The position numbers and the translations under genes are program-made. A DNA stretch of 64,000 nucleotides. Origin: CADEED01 sp041395625 (GTDB lineage: Bacteria > Pseudomonadota > Gammaproteobacteria > Steroidobacterales > Steroidobacteraceae). The notes beneath the pieces were generated by a model. That model had not been told where the DNA came from. It made no database searches and saw only the letters and a program-made list of their open reading frames with translations. The DNA is taken from positions 1-64,000 of the forward strand of contig JAWLAE010000001.1 in the NCBI GenBank assembly GCA_041395625.1. The letters run 5' to 3'. Shown here piece by piece: positions 56,200 through 64,000 of this stretch (position 1 is its first letter; each line of letters begins with the position of its first letter).

Positions 56200-58530
56200 A
56201 TGAAACTCATACCGCTAAAAGCCACTTCTTTCCTCAGCGCGTCGCTGCTCTGCGCGCTGCTGCCGACGGCGTGGGCCGCAAGCCTCGCCGGTCACGGAAC
56301 TCTCGCTGGCACCGTAAGTGGCATCAAGCCCGATGCGCTCGCGGTGGTGCGCGCCTACAATGCCGAACGTGACGTCGCGTACGTCGTCTATGTGGTCGAT
56401 GGCAAGTATCGAGCTACCAACTTGCTGCCGGGTGACTACGAGATTTCCGTCCAGCCAGCAGTCGGGCAGTTGCAGGGCTTCGCGAAACAGACACTCAAGC
56501 GCGCAGTCAAGGCCGACGTGACGGCCACGGCGAACTTTGTGCTGGGCAAGATCAGTCCGATCATCGACTACGTCGGTGGTGTCCGTTACGACGGCGATCC
56601 GCGCTATCCGGACGGTAAGATCTTGCCGTACGACAAGATCTATCCGCCGGGCCCAGGGCGCGACATCCTGGAACGCACCTGCAATGCCTGCCATTCCGTC
56701 AGCTTCATCTCCTACAATGCGCCGCGCTCCTACTCGGGCGGACGCGCCGAGAAGGACCGGATCGCCTGGGCAGCGAGTGTCGATCGCATGCACAAACCGC
56801 CGGCGTTCGGTCGCGCGGGCAAGGCGCCGATGTTCGATCCCGCGCTGTTGCCGGCCGAGGATCGCGAGATTCTGATCGACTATCTGGCCACGAACTTCGG
56901 CGTCGGTTCAGAACCGCGCGTCGTGCAGCTTGAGGCCGTGCCGAAACTCGATCGGGCGGCGCTCAGTCGCGCGATGTTCATCGAATACAACTATCGCGAG
57001 CCGAAGGGCAAGTACGACGTCTGGCCATGGCCTCATCAAGTCGACTTCGACCAGGATGGCAACGTGTGGCTCGCTTACACCGGCTGCTGCATCGTCCGAT
57101 TCGATCCGCGCACTGGCGAGTCGCGGGCCTTCGAAGGTCATGGCGGTGGACATGGAATCGCCGTCGACCAGCATGACGGCACCGTGTGGTACTCCGGTGA
57201 TGCGGTGCGTCGGCTCGATCCCAAAACAGGCCTCGTCGACAACTGGAAGCACGGCGGCGATCGCATGTTGGGTAGCAACACGCAGATCTTCGATTCGCAC
57301 GGCAACTTGTGGCTGTCGTATCTAGCTGCGGGTGGCCTCGGCAAATGGGACCGGAAGAGCGATTCGATCCTGTGGTACGAAGTGCCGGTGGTTGCCAGTC
57401 GACCCTACGGTATCATCGTCGACAATCTCGACAAGGTCTGGTGGGCCGACTACCACAATGGTGGCGTGACCCGTTTCGATCCGGTTACGCAGCAGTTCAA
57501 ACATTTTCCGCTGGTGAAGGAAAACACCGCGAGTTCCATTCGAAGGCTCGGCGTTGATTCCAAAAACAACATCTGGGCTGGCACGTGGGCGAGCGTCAAT
57601 TACATCGCCAAGCTCTATCGGTTGAATCCCGACACTGGCGAGGTGAAGGAGTGGGCTCTCGATGACCTGCCGTATGCGGCCACTTATAATGCTGAGCCCG
57701 ACAGCCAGGACAATATCTGGCTGTCGAATGACAACTACCTGTCGAAGTTCGATACGACTGTCGAGCGCTTCGTGCACTATCCAATACCGGTGCGCTCAGA
57801 CACGCTGAAGACCACGATCACGCGTGACGACGGCGTCTGGTTCTTCTACCGCAACGCCGGCAAGTACGAGAACTACGGCGGAACAGCGGTGGTGCTGTAT
57901 CCAGACAAGGAGAACATCCCGACCCTGGCTGCCTATCATCGGCAGGGCAATCAGGGTTATCGCTTGGGTCGGTACCAAGGACCGCCTGCACCGCCGGTGA
58001 AGGGCGGCGATCGCGTCGGTTCGACTGTCGCACAGAATGCCGATAGTTATGCCCGTTGGGCCGGTGCCGCCTGGCTGGTGTCAGCGCCCGACAAGTCGAC
58101 TGTGGTCGCCGCCACGCCTACAGCCTCGTCTTCTGCGCCGAAGCAAAAAGTGGCGAACGTCGAGCCGGCCGTGGTCGCGGCGGGCAAGCGCATACATTCG
58201 TCGAACTGCATTGCGTGTCATACGCTCGACAAGGGCGGAGCGCATGGCGTGGGTCCGAATCTTTGGGGCGTACTCGGTAGCAAAGCTGGCAGCAAGACGG
58301 ACTTCAGCTATTCGGCTGCCATGGAGGAATCCGGCATCATCTGGACGCGCGAGGCGCTCGCCAAGTTCATCGCCGCGCCGTCGAAAATGCTGCCGGGCAC
58401 GATCATGGCGGCGGTAGGAGTCAGCAAAGAAGAGGATCGCGCCGCGCTGCTCGCCTACCTGCAAGCCGAAACGACCGCCACGGCCACCAACAGTGCGACT
58501 CAGCAGGACAACGCCAGTCAACGTGAATGA
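56200..58530 (+). CDS. Secreted haem-c / Vgb-like propeller protein with extra cytochrome c domain (copy 2)
   Basis: A 776-residue protein with the same order as the 43414-45381 protein: signal peptide, carboxypeptidase-regulatory-like domain (about 30-115), haem-c motif CNACH at 161-165, and a Vgb-like propeller (FDQDGNVWLAYTG, DSHGNLWLS, DNLDKVWWADY, DSKNNIWAGTW). It then adds an Ala/Ser/Thr linker and a C-terminal class I cytochrome c with CIACH at 670-674, GVGPNLWGVLG and a Met ligand candidate in KMLPGTIM. Two haems suggest periplasmic electron transfer linked to the propeller's reaction. Confidence 0.87.
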   Translation: MKLIPLKATSFLSASLLCALLPTAWAASLAGHGTLAGTVSGIKPDALAVVRAYNAERDVAYVVYVVDGKYRATNLLPGDYEISVQPAVGQLQGFAKQTLKRAVKADVTATANFVLGKISPIIDYVGGVRYDGDPRYPDGKILPYDKIYPPGPGRDILERTCNACHSVSFISYNAPRSYSGGRAEKDRIAWAASVDRMHKPPAFGRAGKAPMFDPALLPAEDREILIDYLATNFGVGSEPRVVQLEAVPKLDRAALSRAMFIEYNYREPKGKYDVWPWPHQVDFDQDGNVWLAYTGCCIVRFDPRTGESRAFEGHGGGHGIAVDQHDGTVWYSGDAVRRLDPKTGLVDNWKHGGDRMLGSNTQIFDSHGNLWLSYLAAGGLGKWDRKSDSILWYEVPVVASRPYGIIVDNLDKVWWADYHNGGVTRFDPVTQQFKHFPLVKENTASSIRRLGVDSKNNIWAGTWASVNYIAKLYRLNPDTGEVKEWALDDLPYAATYNAEPDSQDNIWLSNDNYLSKFDTTVERFVHYPIPVRSDTLKTTITRDDGVWFFYRNAGKYENYGGTAVVLYPDKENIPTLAAYHRQGNQGYRLGRYQGPPAPPVKGGDRVGSTVAQNADSYARWAGAAWLVSAPDKSTVVAATPTASSSAPKQKVANVEPAVVAAGKRIHSSNCIACHTLDKGGAHGVGPNLWGVLGSKAGSKTDFSYSAAMEESGIIWTREALAKFIAAPSKMLPGTIMAAVGVSKEEDRAALLAYLQAETTATATNSATQQDNASQRE

Positions 58531-58548
58531 TCTAGTGCGACTCAACAA

Positions 58549-60210
58549 GTGACCAAGAACAAACAATACTCAGCCCTGCAGGTGGGCGTTACCTGGCGAC
58601 GTTTCAACGCATTGATGGACGAGACAGCGCATACGTTCGTCCGGACTTCGTTTTCATCCGTCGTGCGTGACAACTGGGATCTCGCTGTCAGCCTGATGGA
58701 TGCGGCCGGCCGTCAGTTCGCGCAGTCATCTCGCAGCGTGCCGTCGTTCATCGGCACCATGCCGCGCACGCTCGAAGTGATGCTGCGACGCTATCCCCGC
58801 GACACGCTGCAGCCGGGTGACATCCTCATTTCGAACGATGGCTATCACGGCACCGGGCACCTGAACGACATCACGATGGTGCGCCCGGTGTTCCGCGACG
58901 GCCGCCTGATTGCTTTCATCGGCAGCGTGTTCCATAGCGTCGACGTCGGCGGCGCGCCGTCCGTCGACGCGCGCGACAGCTTCGAGGAAGGTCTGACGAT
59001 TCCGGTAGCGAAGATCGTACGCGCGGGTGTCGAAAACGAGGACGTGATCGCGTTCCTTGCCGAGAACCTGCGTGCGCCTGAGGAGACGCTCGGCGATATT
59101 CGGGCACAGTTCGCCGCCTATCGGCTGTGCCTCGAGCGGCTGATGAAGATCCTCGATGACGAGAAGATCGACGATCTGACATCCCTCGTCGATGAAATCC
59201 TCAACCGTTCGGAAGCGGCAATGCGGCGCGCGATCGAGGCGGTGCCGGACGGTTCCTACAGCGACAGCCTGATGGTCGATGGCTTCGAAGAACCTCTGAC
59301 CATCCGCTGCGAAGTGCGGATCATCGGCAGCGATCTGACGGTCGACTTCGCTGGCACCTCGCTACAAGTGGCCCGGCCGATCAATTCGGTGCTCAATTTC
59401 ACGCGCGCTTACAGTGCCTACGCGGTGAAATGCGCGTTCGATCCCACCACGCCTAACAATGACGGTTCGTTCCGACCGGTGCGAATCACCGCGCCGGAAG
59501 GCTCGTTTCTCAACCCGCGCCGACCCGCGCCGATCTGGGCACGGCATCTCGCCGGCCACTATCTGCCGCCCGTGATCTTCAGCGCGCTGGCCGAGCTGAT
59601 GCCGGAGCGGGTGATCGCCGATTGCGGCTCGCCGATCTGGAATGTCTACTTCGCGGGCAAGCAGCGCAATGGCAACCGCTTCGTGAAGATGTTCTTCATG
59701 AATGGTGGTCACGGTGCGCGCCCGCATCAGGATGGACCGGCTTGCCTGAGCTTTCCGAGCAATATCGCCACGGTGCCGATCGAGCAGTTCGAGAACAGCG
59801 TGCCGTTGCTCATTACCGAGAAGGCACTGATCCCCGACAGCGGCGGCGCCGGCAGGTATCGCGGTGGTCCAGCACAACGGCTCTCGTTTCGGGTGACGGC
59901 CGACTCCCCGGTATCGATGACCATCCGGCACGAGCGCGTCAAGTTCCCGCCGCGTGGTTTGTTAGGCGGCAAGCCGGGTGCGGCTGGCCGGGAGTACGTC
60001 AACGGCAAGCGTATCGCCGCCAAGGTGCGCATGAATCTGGAGCCGAACGACCTCGTCACTTTCGATACGCCCGGCGGCGGCGGTATGGGGTGCCCAACCG
60101 AGCGTGATCCGGCACTGATCCAGGCGGATCTCGCCAATGGGCTCGTGACGCCCGCCGGTGTGGCGCGTGACTACCAGGCGCCGGTCGCGCGCGTGAAGTC
60201 CAGTGCCTGA
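58549..60210 (+). CDS. Hydantoinase B / oxoprolinase beta-type subunit
   Basis: A 553-residue HyuB-family protein with MDETAHTFVRTSFSSVVRDNWDLAVSLMDA, GDILISNDGYHGTGHLNDITMVRPVF, GSVFHSVDVGG and, at the C-terminus, PGGGGMGCPTERDP. HyuB and HyuA form ATP-dependent ring-opening amidohydrolases (N-methylhydantoinase, oxoprolinase, caprolactamase) or related carboxylases. GTG 58549 starts 18 bp after the cytochrome gene. It overlaps hyuA by 8 bp. Confidence 0.9.
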   Translation: MTKNKQYSALQVGVTWRRFNALMDETAHTFVRTSFSSVVRDNWDLAVSLMDAAGRQFAQSSRSVPSFIGTMPRTLEVMLRRYPRDTLQPGDILISNDGYHGTGHLNDITMVRPVFRDGRLIAFIGSVFHSVDVGGAPSVDARDSFEEGLTIPVAKIVRAGVENEDVIAFLAENLRAPEETLGDIRAQFAAYRLCLERLMKILDDEKIDDLTSLVDEILNRSEAAMRRAIEAVPDGSYSDSLMVDGFEEPLTIRCEVRIIGSDLTVDFAGTSLQVARPINSVLNFTRAYSAYAVKCAFDPTTPNNDGSFRPVRITAPEGSFLNPRRPAPIWARHLAGHYLPPVIFSALAELMPERVIADCGSPIWNVYFAGKQRNGNRFVKMFFMNGGHGARPHQDGPACLSFPSNIATVPIEQFENSVPLLITEKALIPDSGGAGRYRGGPAQRLSFRVTADSPVSMTIRHERVKFPPRGLLGGKPGAAGREYVNGKRIAAKVRMNLEPNDLVTFDTPGGGGMGCPTERDPALIQADLANGLVTPAGVARDYQAPVARVKSSA

Positions 60211-62314
60211 CCGCTATCGCATCGGAGTCGATATCGGCGGGACGTTTACGGACCTCGTGATGCTCGATACGCACAATGGCCGTCTCTACAATGAGAAAGT
60301 CCTGACGACCCCTGCCGATCCGTCGCTCGGCGTATTGGAAGGTGTGACGAAGATCCTCGGCGCGCAGCAGGTGTCAGCAGCCGACGTACGGCATGTCATT
60401 CACGGCACGACGCTGGTCGCCAACGCAGTCATCGAACGGCGCGGCGCCAAGGTGGCGCTGATCACCACCGCTGGGTTTCGCGATATTCTGGAAATCGGCA
60501 CCGAGTGGCGCTACGACACCTACGATCTGTTCATGGATGTGCCCGAGCCGCTGGTGCCGCGGCACCTGCGGTTCGAAGTGCCCGAGCGCATTGCGCCGGA
60601 CGGCTCGATCCTGACTGCCCTCGATGAAGCGGCAGTCGTCGACGTGGTGCGCAAGATCGCAGCGACTGATGTCACAGCCGTGGCGATTTCCTTGCTGCAT
60701 GGCTTCCGTAACCCCGTGCACGAGCGCCGAGTGCGCGACATCGTGCGTCGCGAGGCGCCGCAACACGTGGTCTGTATCTCGAGCGATGTGATGCCCGAGA
60801 TCGGCGAGTACGAACGCGCGTCGACGACGGTGTGCAACGCTTACGTGTTGCCCGTGTTCGAGCGCTACCTGCGCCGCCTGACCGCCGGCTTGCGCAAGAT
60901 GGGTATCGATCGCGATCTCTATCTCATGCTGTCGGACGGCGGGACAGTGCACGAATCAACGGCGGCGGCTTACCCGATTCGGCTGGTGCAGTCCGGTCCG
61001 GCCGGTGGCGTGCAGGCGACCTCCGCCGTCGGGCAATCGGCCGGCCTCGACAATCTGCTCTGTTTCGACATGGGCGGTACCACAGCCAAGGCCTGCCTGA
61101 TCGAGCACGGCCAGCCCTTGCGAACCACCGAGTTCGAGGTGGCACGTGTCTATCGATTCAAGAAGGGCAGCGGTCTGCCGCTGCGCGTGCCGGTCATCGA
61201 CATGATCGAAATCGGCGCCGGGGGTGGCTCGATAGCACGTGTCGATCATCTCGGCCTGGTGCAGATCGGTCCCGAGAGTTCGAGCGCCGATCCCGGCCCG
61301 GCTTGTTATGGTCGCGGCGGTCAGGATCCGACGGTGACCGACGCCGATCTAGTGCTGGGCTATCTCGCGGCGGATAGTTTTCTGGGCGGCGACATGCGTC
61401 TCGACGTGCGCGCCGCCGAGGTCGCCTTGCAGCGCGCGATTGCGATGCCGCTCGATCTGCCGCTCATCGAAGCTGCCTGGGCCATACACGAGACAGTCAA
61501 CGAGAACATGGCGCAAGCGGCCAATATCCATGCACTCGAGAAGGCGAAGAAAATCACCGACTTTGCGATGGTGCCGATCGGCGGCGCCGGCCCGGTGCAC
61601 GCCTGCAACATCGCGCTCAAGCTTGGTCTCCCGCGGGTAGTTTGTCCGCCTGGGGCGGGCGTGGCGTCGGCACTTGGTTTCCTGGTCGCGCCCGCTGCGT
61701 TCACCTTCGTGCAAGGCGGTGTGGTAGCGCTCGAGGCACTGCAGTTCGACGAGGCGCGGAAAATGCTCGAGGGAATGCAGCAAAAAGGCATCGAGCTGCT
61801 GCGGGGTGCGGGCGGCGCGAACGTTTTGCCGCACGTTTCCTATGTCGCTGCCATGCGTTACGCCGGCCAAGGCTACGATATCGAGGTGAATCTGGCGGAC
61901 GATCTGTTATCAGCTGGCAACCACGCTGGATTGCGGCGTGCGTTCGAGCAGACTTACCAGCTGCAATTCGGTCGTGTCGAACCCGACATGCCGGTCGAGA
62001 TCGTCTCCTGGCGCGTCATCGTCACCGGCCCGCCGCCGGCGGTCGATCTCGTCGCGGGTCGCCCGCCGACCGGTAGTGGCGAGGCACGTCGGGGCGAACG
62101 GCGGATATATTTCGGTCCGAGATTGGGTTTCGTCATCGCGCCTGTCTACGACCGCTACAAGCTGCCTGCCGGCAGCCGTTTCGAGGGGCCGGGTATCTTC
62201 GAGGAGCGTGAATCGACGACGGTGGTGCCACCCGGCGCGCGCGCACGCATCGACGCAGCTCTCAACTTGGTAGTCGAACTGCCCACCGACTCGGTGGAGC
62301 GCATCCAATCGTGA
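60203..62314 (+). CDS. Hydantoinase A / oxoprolinase alpha-type subunit
   Basis: A 703-residue HyuA-family ATPase subunit. The N-terminal actin-like phosphate-binding motif RIGVDIGGTFTDLVMLD comes first. VIHGTTLVANAVIERRGAKVALITTAGF, CFDMGGTTAKACLI, EIGAGGGSIARVD and GAGPVHACNIA follow. It would activate the substrate with ATP for ring hydrolysis by the A/B complex. GTG 60203 lies inside the hyuB stop region, and its own stop overlaps the next start (GTGA). Confidence 0.91.
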   Translation: MPDRYRIGVDIGGTFTDLVMLDTHNGRLYNEKVLTTPADPSLGVLEGVTKILGAQQVSAADVRHVIHGTTLVANAVIERRGAKVALITTAGFRDILEIGTEWRYDTYDLFMDVPEPLVPRHLRFEVPERIAPDGSILTALDEAAVVDVVRKIAATDVTAVAISLLHGFRNPVHERRVRDIVRREAPQHVVCISSDVMPEIGEYERASTTVCNAYVLPVFERYLRRLTAGLRKMGIDRDLYLMLSDGGTVHESTAAAYPIRLVQSGPAGGVQATSAVGQSAGLDNLLCFDMGGTTAKACLIEHGQPLRTTEFEVARVYRFKKGSGLPLRVPVIDMIEIGAGGGSIARVDHLGLVQIGPESSSADPGPACYGRGGQDPTVTDADLVLGYLAADSFLGGDMRLDVRAAEVALQRAIAMPLDLPLIEAAWAIHETVNENMAQAANIHALEKAKKITDFAMVPIGGAGPVHACNIALKLGLPRVVCPPGAGVASALGFLVAPAAFTFVQGGVVALEALQFDEARKMLEGMQQKGIELLRGAGGANVLPHVSYVAAMRYAGQGYDIEVNLADDLLSAGNHAGLRRAFEQTYQLQFGRVEPDMPVEIVSWRVIVTGPPPAVDLVAGRPPTGSGEARRGERRIYFGPRLGFVIAPVYDRYKLPAGSRFEGPGIFEERESTTVVPPGARARIDAALNLVVELPTDSVERIQS

Positions 62315-63921
62315 GCGAGCGGACGATAGCGGAATCGTTAGTAGCCGAGCTCCATGCCCGCGGTGTACGTCGGATATTTGGCGTGCCTGGCGGTGGCAGC
62401 AGTCTCGACGTTATAGAGGCTGGCGCGGCCCTGGGTATCGAGTTCGTATTGACGCGGACCGAGTCCGCCGCAGCCATGATGGCCGCCGCTACCGCTGAGC
62501 TCACTGGCACGCTCGGCGTTGCGCTCGCGACCAAGGGACCCGGCACGGCGAACGGAGTCAACGGCGTGGCTTATGCGTCGCTGGACCGGGCCCCGATGCT
62601 GTTCCTCACCGACGGTTTCAGTGCTGCTGAGCAGCGCTATGTGACGCATCAGGTGTTCGATCAGCGGGCGATGCTCGCGCCGATCACCAAGGGCAGCGCT
62701 GATCTTGCCGGTCCGCAACCCGAGCAGGAGTTGCGCGAGTTGTTGGATCTCGCGCTGGCAGCCCCGCATGGACCGGTGCTGATCGAGCTCACGAGCGAGA
62801 CTGCCCGTAAACAGACCGCAGCCGTGGCGCGTACGACTGCGCCGCGCAACGAAACCAAACCCCTGGTGCCTGTCATGGTGACCAAGTTGTTAGCTACGGC
62901 GCGGCTGCCAGTCATCGTACTGGGACTGGAAGCGCGCACACCGGCCGCGGCCGCCGCTGGCAAGACGTTCGCCGAAGCCCTCGGTTGTCCGGTCGTGGCA
63001 ACGTACAAGGCCAAGGGTGTCATCGCCGATCGACATCCACAGTACGTCGGCGGGTTCACGAGCGGTGCTGCCGAGGCAGAGTGCGTCGGTCGTGCCGATC
63101 TGATCATCCTGATCGGCCTCGATCCGGTGGAACTGCTGCGCCAGCCGTGGCGCTATCGCGCGCCGGTCGTCGATATCGCGCTGGTGCACCATCCGGTGCA
63201 CTATCTGCAGCCCACGGTCGGCGTCTATGGCCCCTTGGCTGCGAGTCTCGCAATCCTGCAGGGCAGCGCGCGCAGGAGTGACTGGACGCTCGAGGAGATC
63301 GCGACGCTGCGTACCGCGATGCGCAGTGCCTTGCAGTATCGCAAGCGCGGTGCCATCGGCCCGCAGGAAGTCGTCGAACTCGCGGCGGCGGCGGTCGAAA
63401 CATTCCCGGTCCGACCGCGTATTGCCGTGGACGCGGGCGCGCATATGTTTTCGGCCATGGCATTCTGGCCCTGCGACGGACCGGGTGACGTAGCTATTTC
63501 CAATGGTCTCGCGTCGATGGCGTTCGCGCTGCCGGCTGCGATCGCTCTGGCCTTGGCCGATCGCGATCGTCCGGTGATCGCCTTCACCGGCGATGGCGGC
63601 TTGTACATGTGTGTAGGGGAGCTCGCCACGGCGGTGCAGCAACGGGCGCGCGTGATCGTTATCGTGTTCAACGACGAAGCGCTGTCGTTGATCGATATCA
63701 AGCAGCAGCAACGCCAGTTGCCGACGCGCGGCGTGCGGTTTGCGCAGACGGATTTCGCGGCCACGATGCGGGCGATGGGCGGACGAGGATACCGTGCCGC
63801 CAACGTGACCGAGTATCGTGCAGCGCTGCAGCAGGCGCTGCAGGACAGCGGGCCGGCTTTGATCGATGTCGCCGTCGATCCCAGTGGTTATTCCGACCAG
63901 CTCAAGGCACTGCGCGGTTGA
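62311..63921 (+). CDS. Thiamine-diphosphate-dependent enzyme (acetolactate-synthase/decarboxylase type)
   Basis: A 536-residue ThDP enzyme. Catalytic Glu in LTRTESAAAMMAAATAEL, ATKGPGTANGVNGVAYASLDRAPMLFLTD, and the ThDP/Mg motif starting GDGGLYMCVGELATAVQ with VFNDEALSLID. The group covers acetolactate synthase, benzoylformate and oxalyl-CoA decarboxylases and cyclohexanedione hydrolase. It lacks a small-subunit partner here, so a catabolic decarboxylase or C-C hydrolase is more likely than acetolactate synthase. GTG 62311 overlaps the hyuA stop. Confidence 0.88.
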   Translation: MSERTIAESLVAELHARGVRRIFGVPGGGSSLDVIEAGAALGIEFVLTRTESAAAMMAAATAELTGTLGVALATKGPGTANGVNGVAYASLDRAPMLFLTDGFSAAEQRYVTHQVFDQRAMLAPITKGSADLAGPQPEQELRELLDLALAAPHGPVLIELTSETARKQTAAVARTTAPRNETKPLVPVMVTKLLATARLPVIVLGLEARTPAAAAAGKTFAEALGCPVVATYKAKGVIADRHPQYVGGFTSGAAEAECVGRADLIILIGLDPVELLRQPWRYRAPVVDIALVHHPVHYLQPTVGVYGPLAASLAILQGSARRSDWTLEEIATLRTAMRSALQYRKRGAIGPQEVVELAAAAVETFPVRPRIAVDAGAHMFSAMAFWPCDGPGDVAISNGLASMAFALPAAIALALADRDRPVIAFTGDGGLYMCVGELATAVQQRARVIVIVFNDEALSLIDIKQQQRQLPTRGVRFAQTDFAATMRAMGGRGYRAANVTEYRAALQQALQDSGPALIDVAVDPSGYSDQLKALRG

Positions 63922-63962
63922 GTTCGCGCACACCAGCAGATTCGTTATCAAGGACAGCAGAT

Positions 63963-64000
63963 ATGTCAGGCACCCATTCCAACAGCAACGCATTTCGACT
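63963..64000 (+). CDS. Start of a further gene, cut by the window edge
   Basis: ATG 63963 is preceded by AAGGA at normal spacing and lies 41 bp after the ThDP gene on the same strand. Twelve codons are visible (MSGTHSNSNAFR). It probably continues the operon. No family can be assigned. Confidence 0.5.
   Translation, partial: MSGTHSNSNAFR

Noticed and set aside
43414..58530. Vgb similarity read as streptogramin antibiotic resistance
   Set aside because: These proteins are exported, carry haem-c motifs and sit in a catabolic operon. Family resemblance of the propeller does not support resistance.

Overview
The window looks like chromosomal DNA of a GC-rich gammaproteobacterium (roughly 60-65% GC by eye). 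Two blocks of conserved gammaproteobacterial gene order support this: rhlB / trxA-rho at 5.4-8.8 kb, and purH-fis-dusB-(zinc-ribbon protein)-prmA-accC-accB-aroQ-tlpA-dsbD facing groES-groEL at 17.6-30.3 kb. The TonB receptor and hydrolase repertoire of the right half resembles Steroidobacter/Nevskia-type environmental degraders. That placement is an inference, because there is no rRNA in the window.

Layout. 0-1.6 kb: the 3' part of an IS110-type transposase and a small zinc-ribbon membrane protein. 1.7-5.4 kb: arfB, an MscS channel, a DUF465 protein and a PHP-domain phosphoesterase on the minus strand, then a divergent HAD nucleotidase. 5.4-8.8 kb: rhlB, trxA, rho. 9-11 kb: two lipoproteins and a DUF892 ferritin-like protein. 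11-17.6 kb: an alpha/beta hydrolase and purD, then a block that separates purD from purH. This block holds a flavodoxin-like protein, a two-component system with a secreted spondin-domain protein, and a FitAB-type toxin-antitoxin pair with a palindromic operator. 17.6-30.3 kb: housekeeping block ending in groESL with a CIRCE operator. 30.4-39 kb: mixed accessory genes (nucleotidyltransferase pair, two DUF4437-like cupins, MFS, flippase plus asparagine synthase, FmdB protein, DsbA/HCCA-isomerase-like protein).

39-64 kb is the most interesting part, a candidate catabolic island built from two diverged copies of one module. Each copy has an IclR regulator, a TonB-dependent receptor, and a secreted protein with a haem-c motif followed by a streptogramin-lyase-like (Vgb) propeller. 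Between and after these lie a flavin monooxygenase, a secreted NAD(P)-binding-fold protein, an MFS permease flanked by two alpha/beta-hydrolase-fold proteins whose nucleophile is replaced by His, and a long operon. The operon runs TonB receptor, class IV aminotransferase, aldehyde dehydrogenase, Vgb/cytochrome c, hydantoinase B, hydantoinase A, ThDP enzyme, and the start of another gene.

Three promoters in the island carry the same element, related to GTCTCA-TTTT-TGAGAC, at a fixed distance upstream of -35/-10 boxes. This suggests one IclR-controlled regulon. The working model, which is inference, is as follows. The TonB receptors import a substrate. The periplasmic haem/propeller proteins and the monooxygenase act on it. 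HyuAB opens a ring by ATP-dependent hydrolysis. The aminotransferase and aldehyde dehydrogenase process the amino-aldehyde products. The substrate is not identifiable from the sequence.
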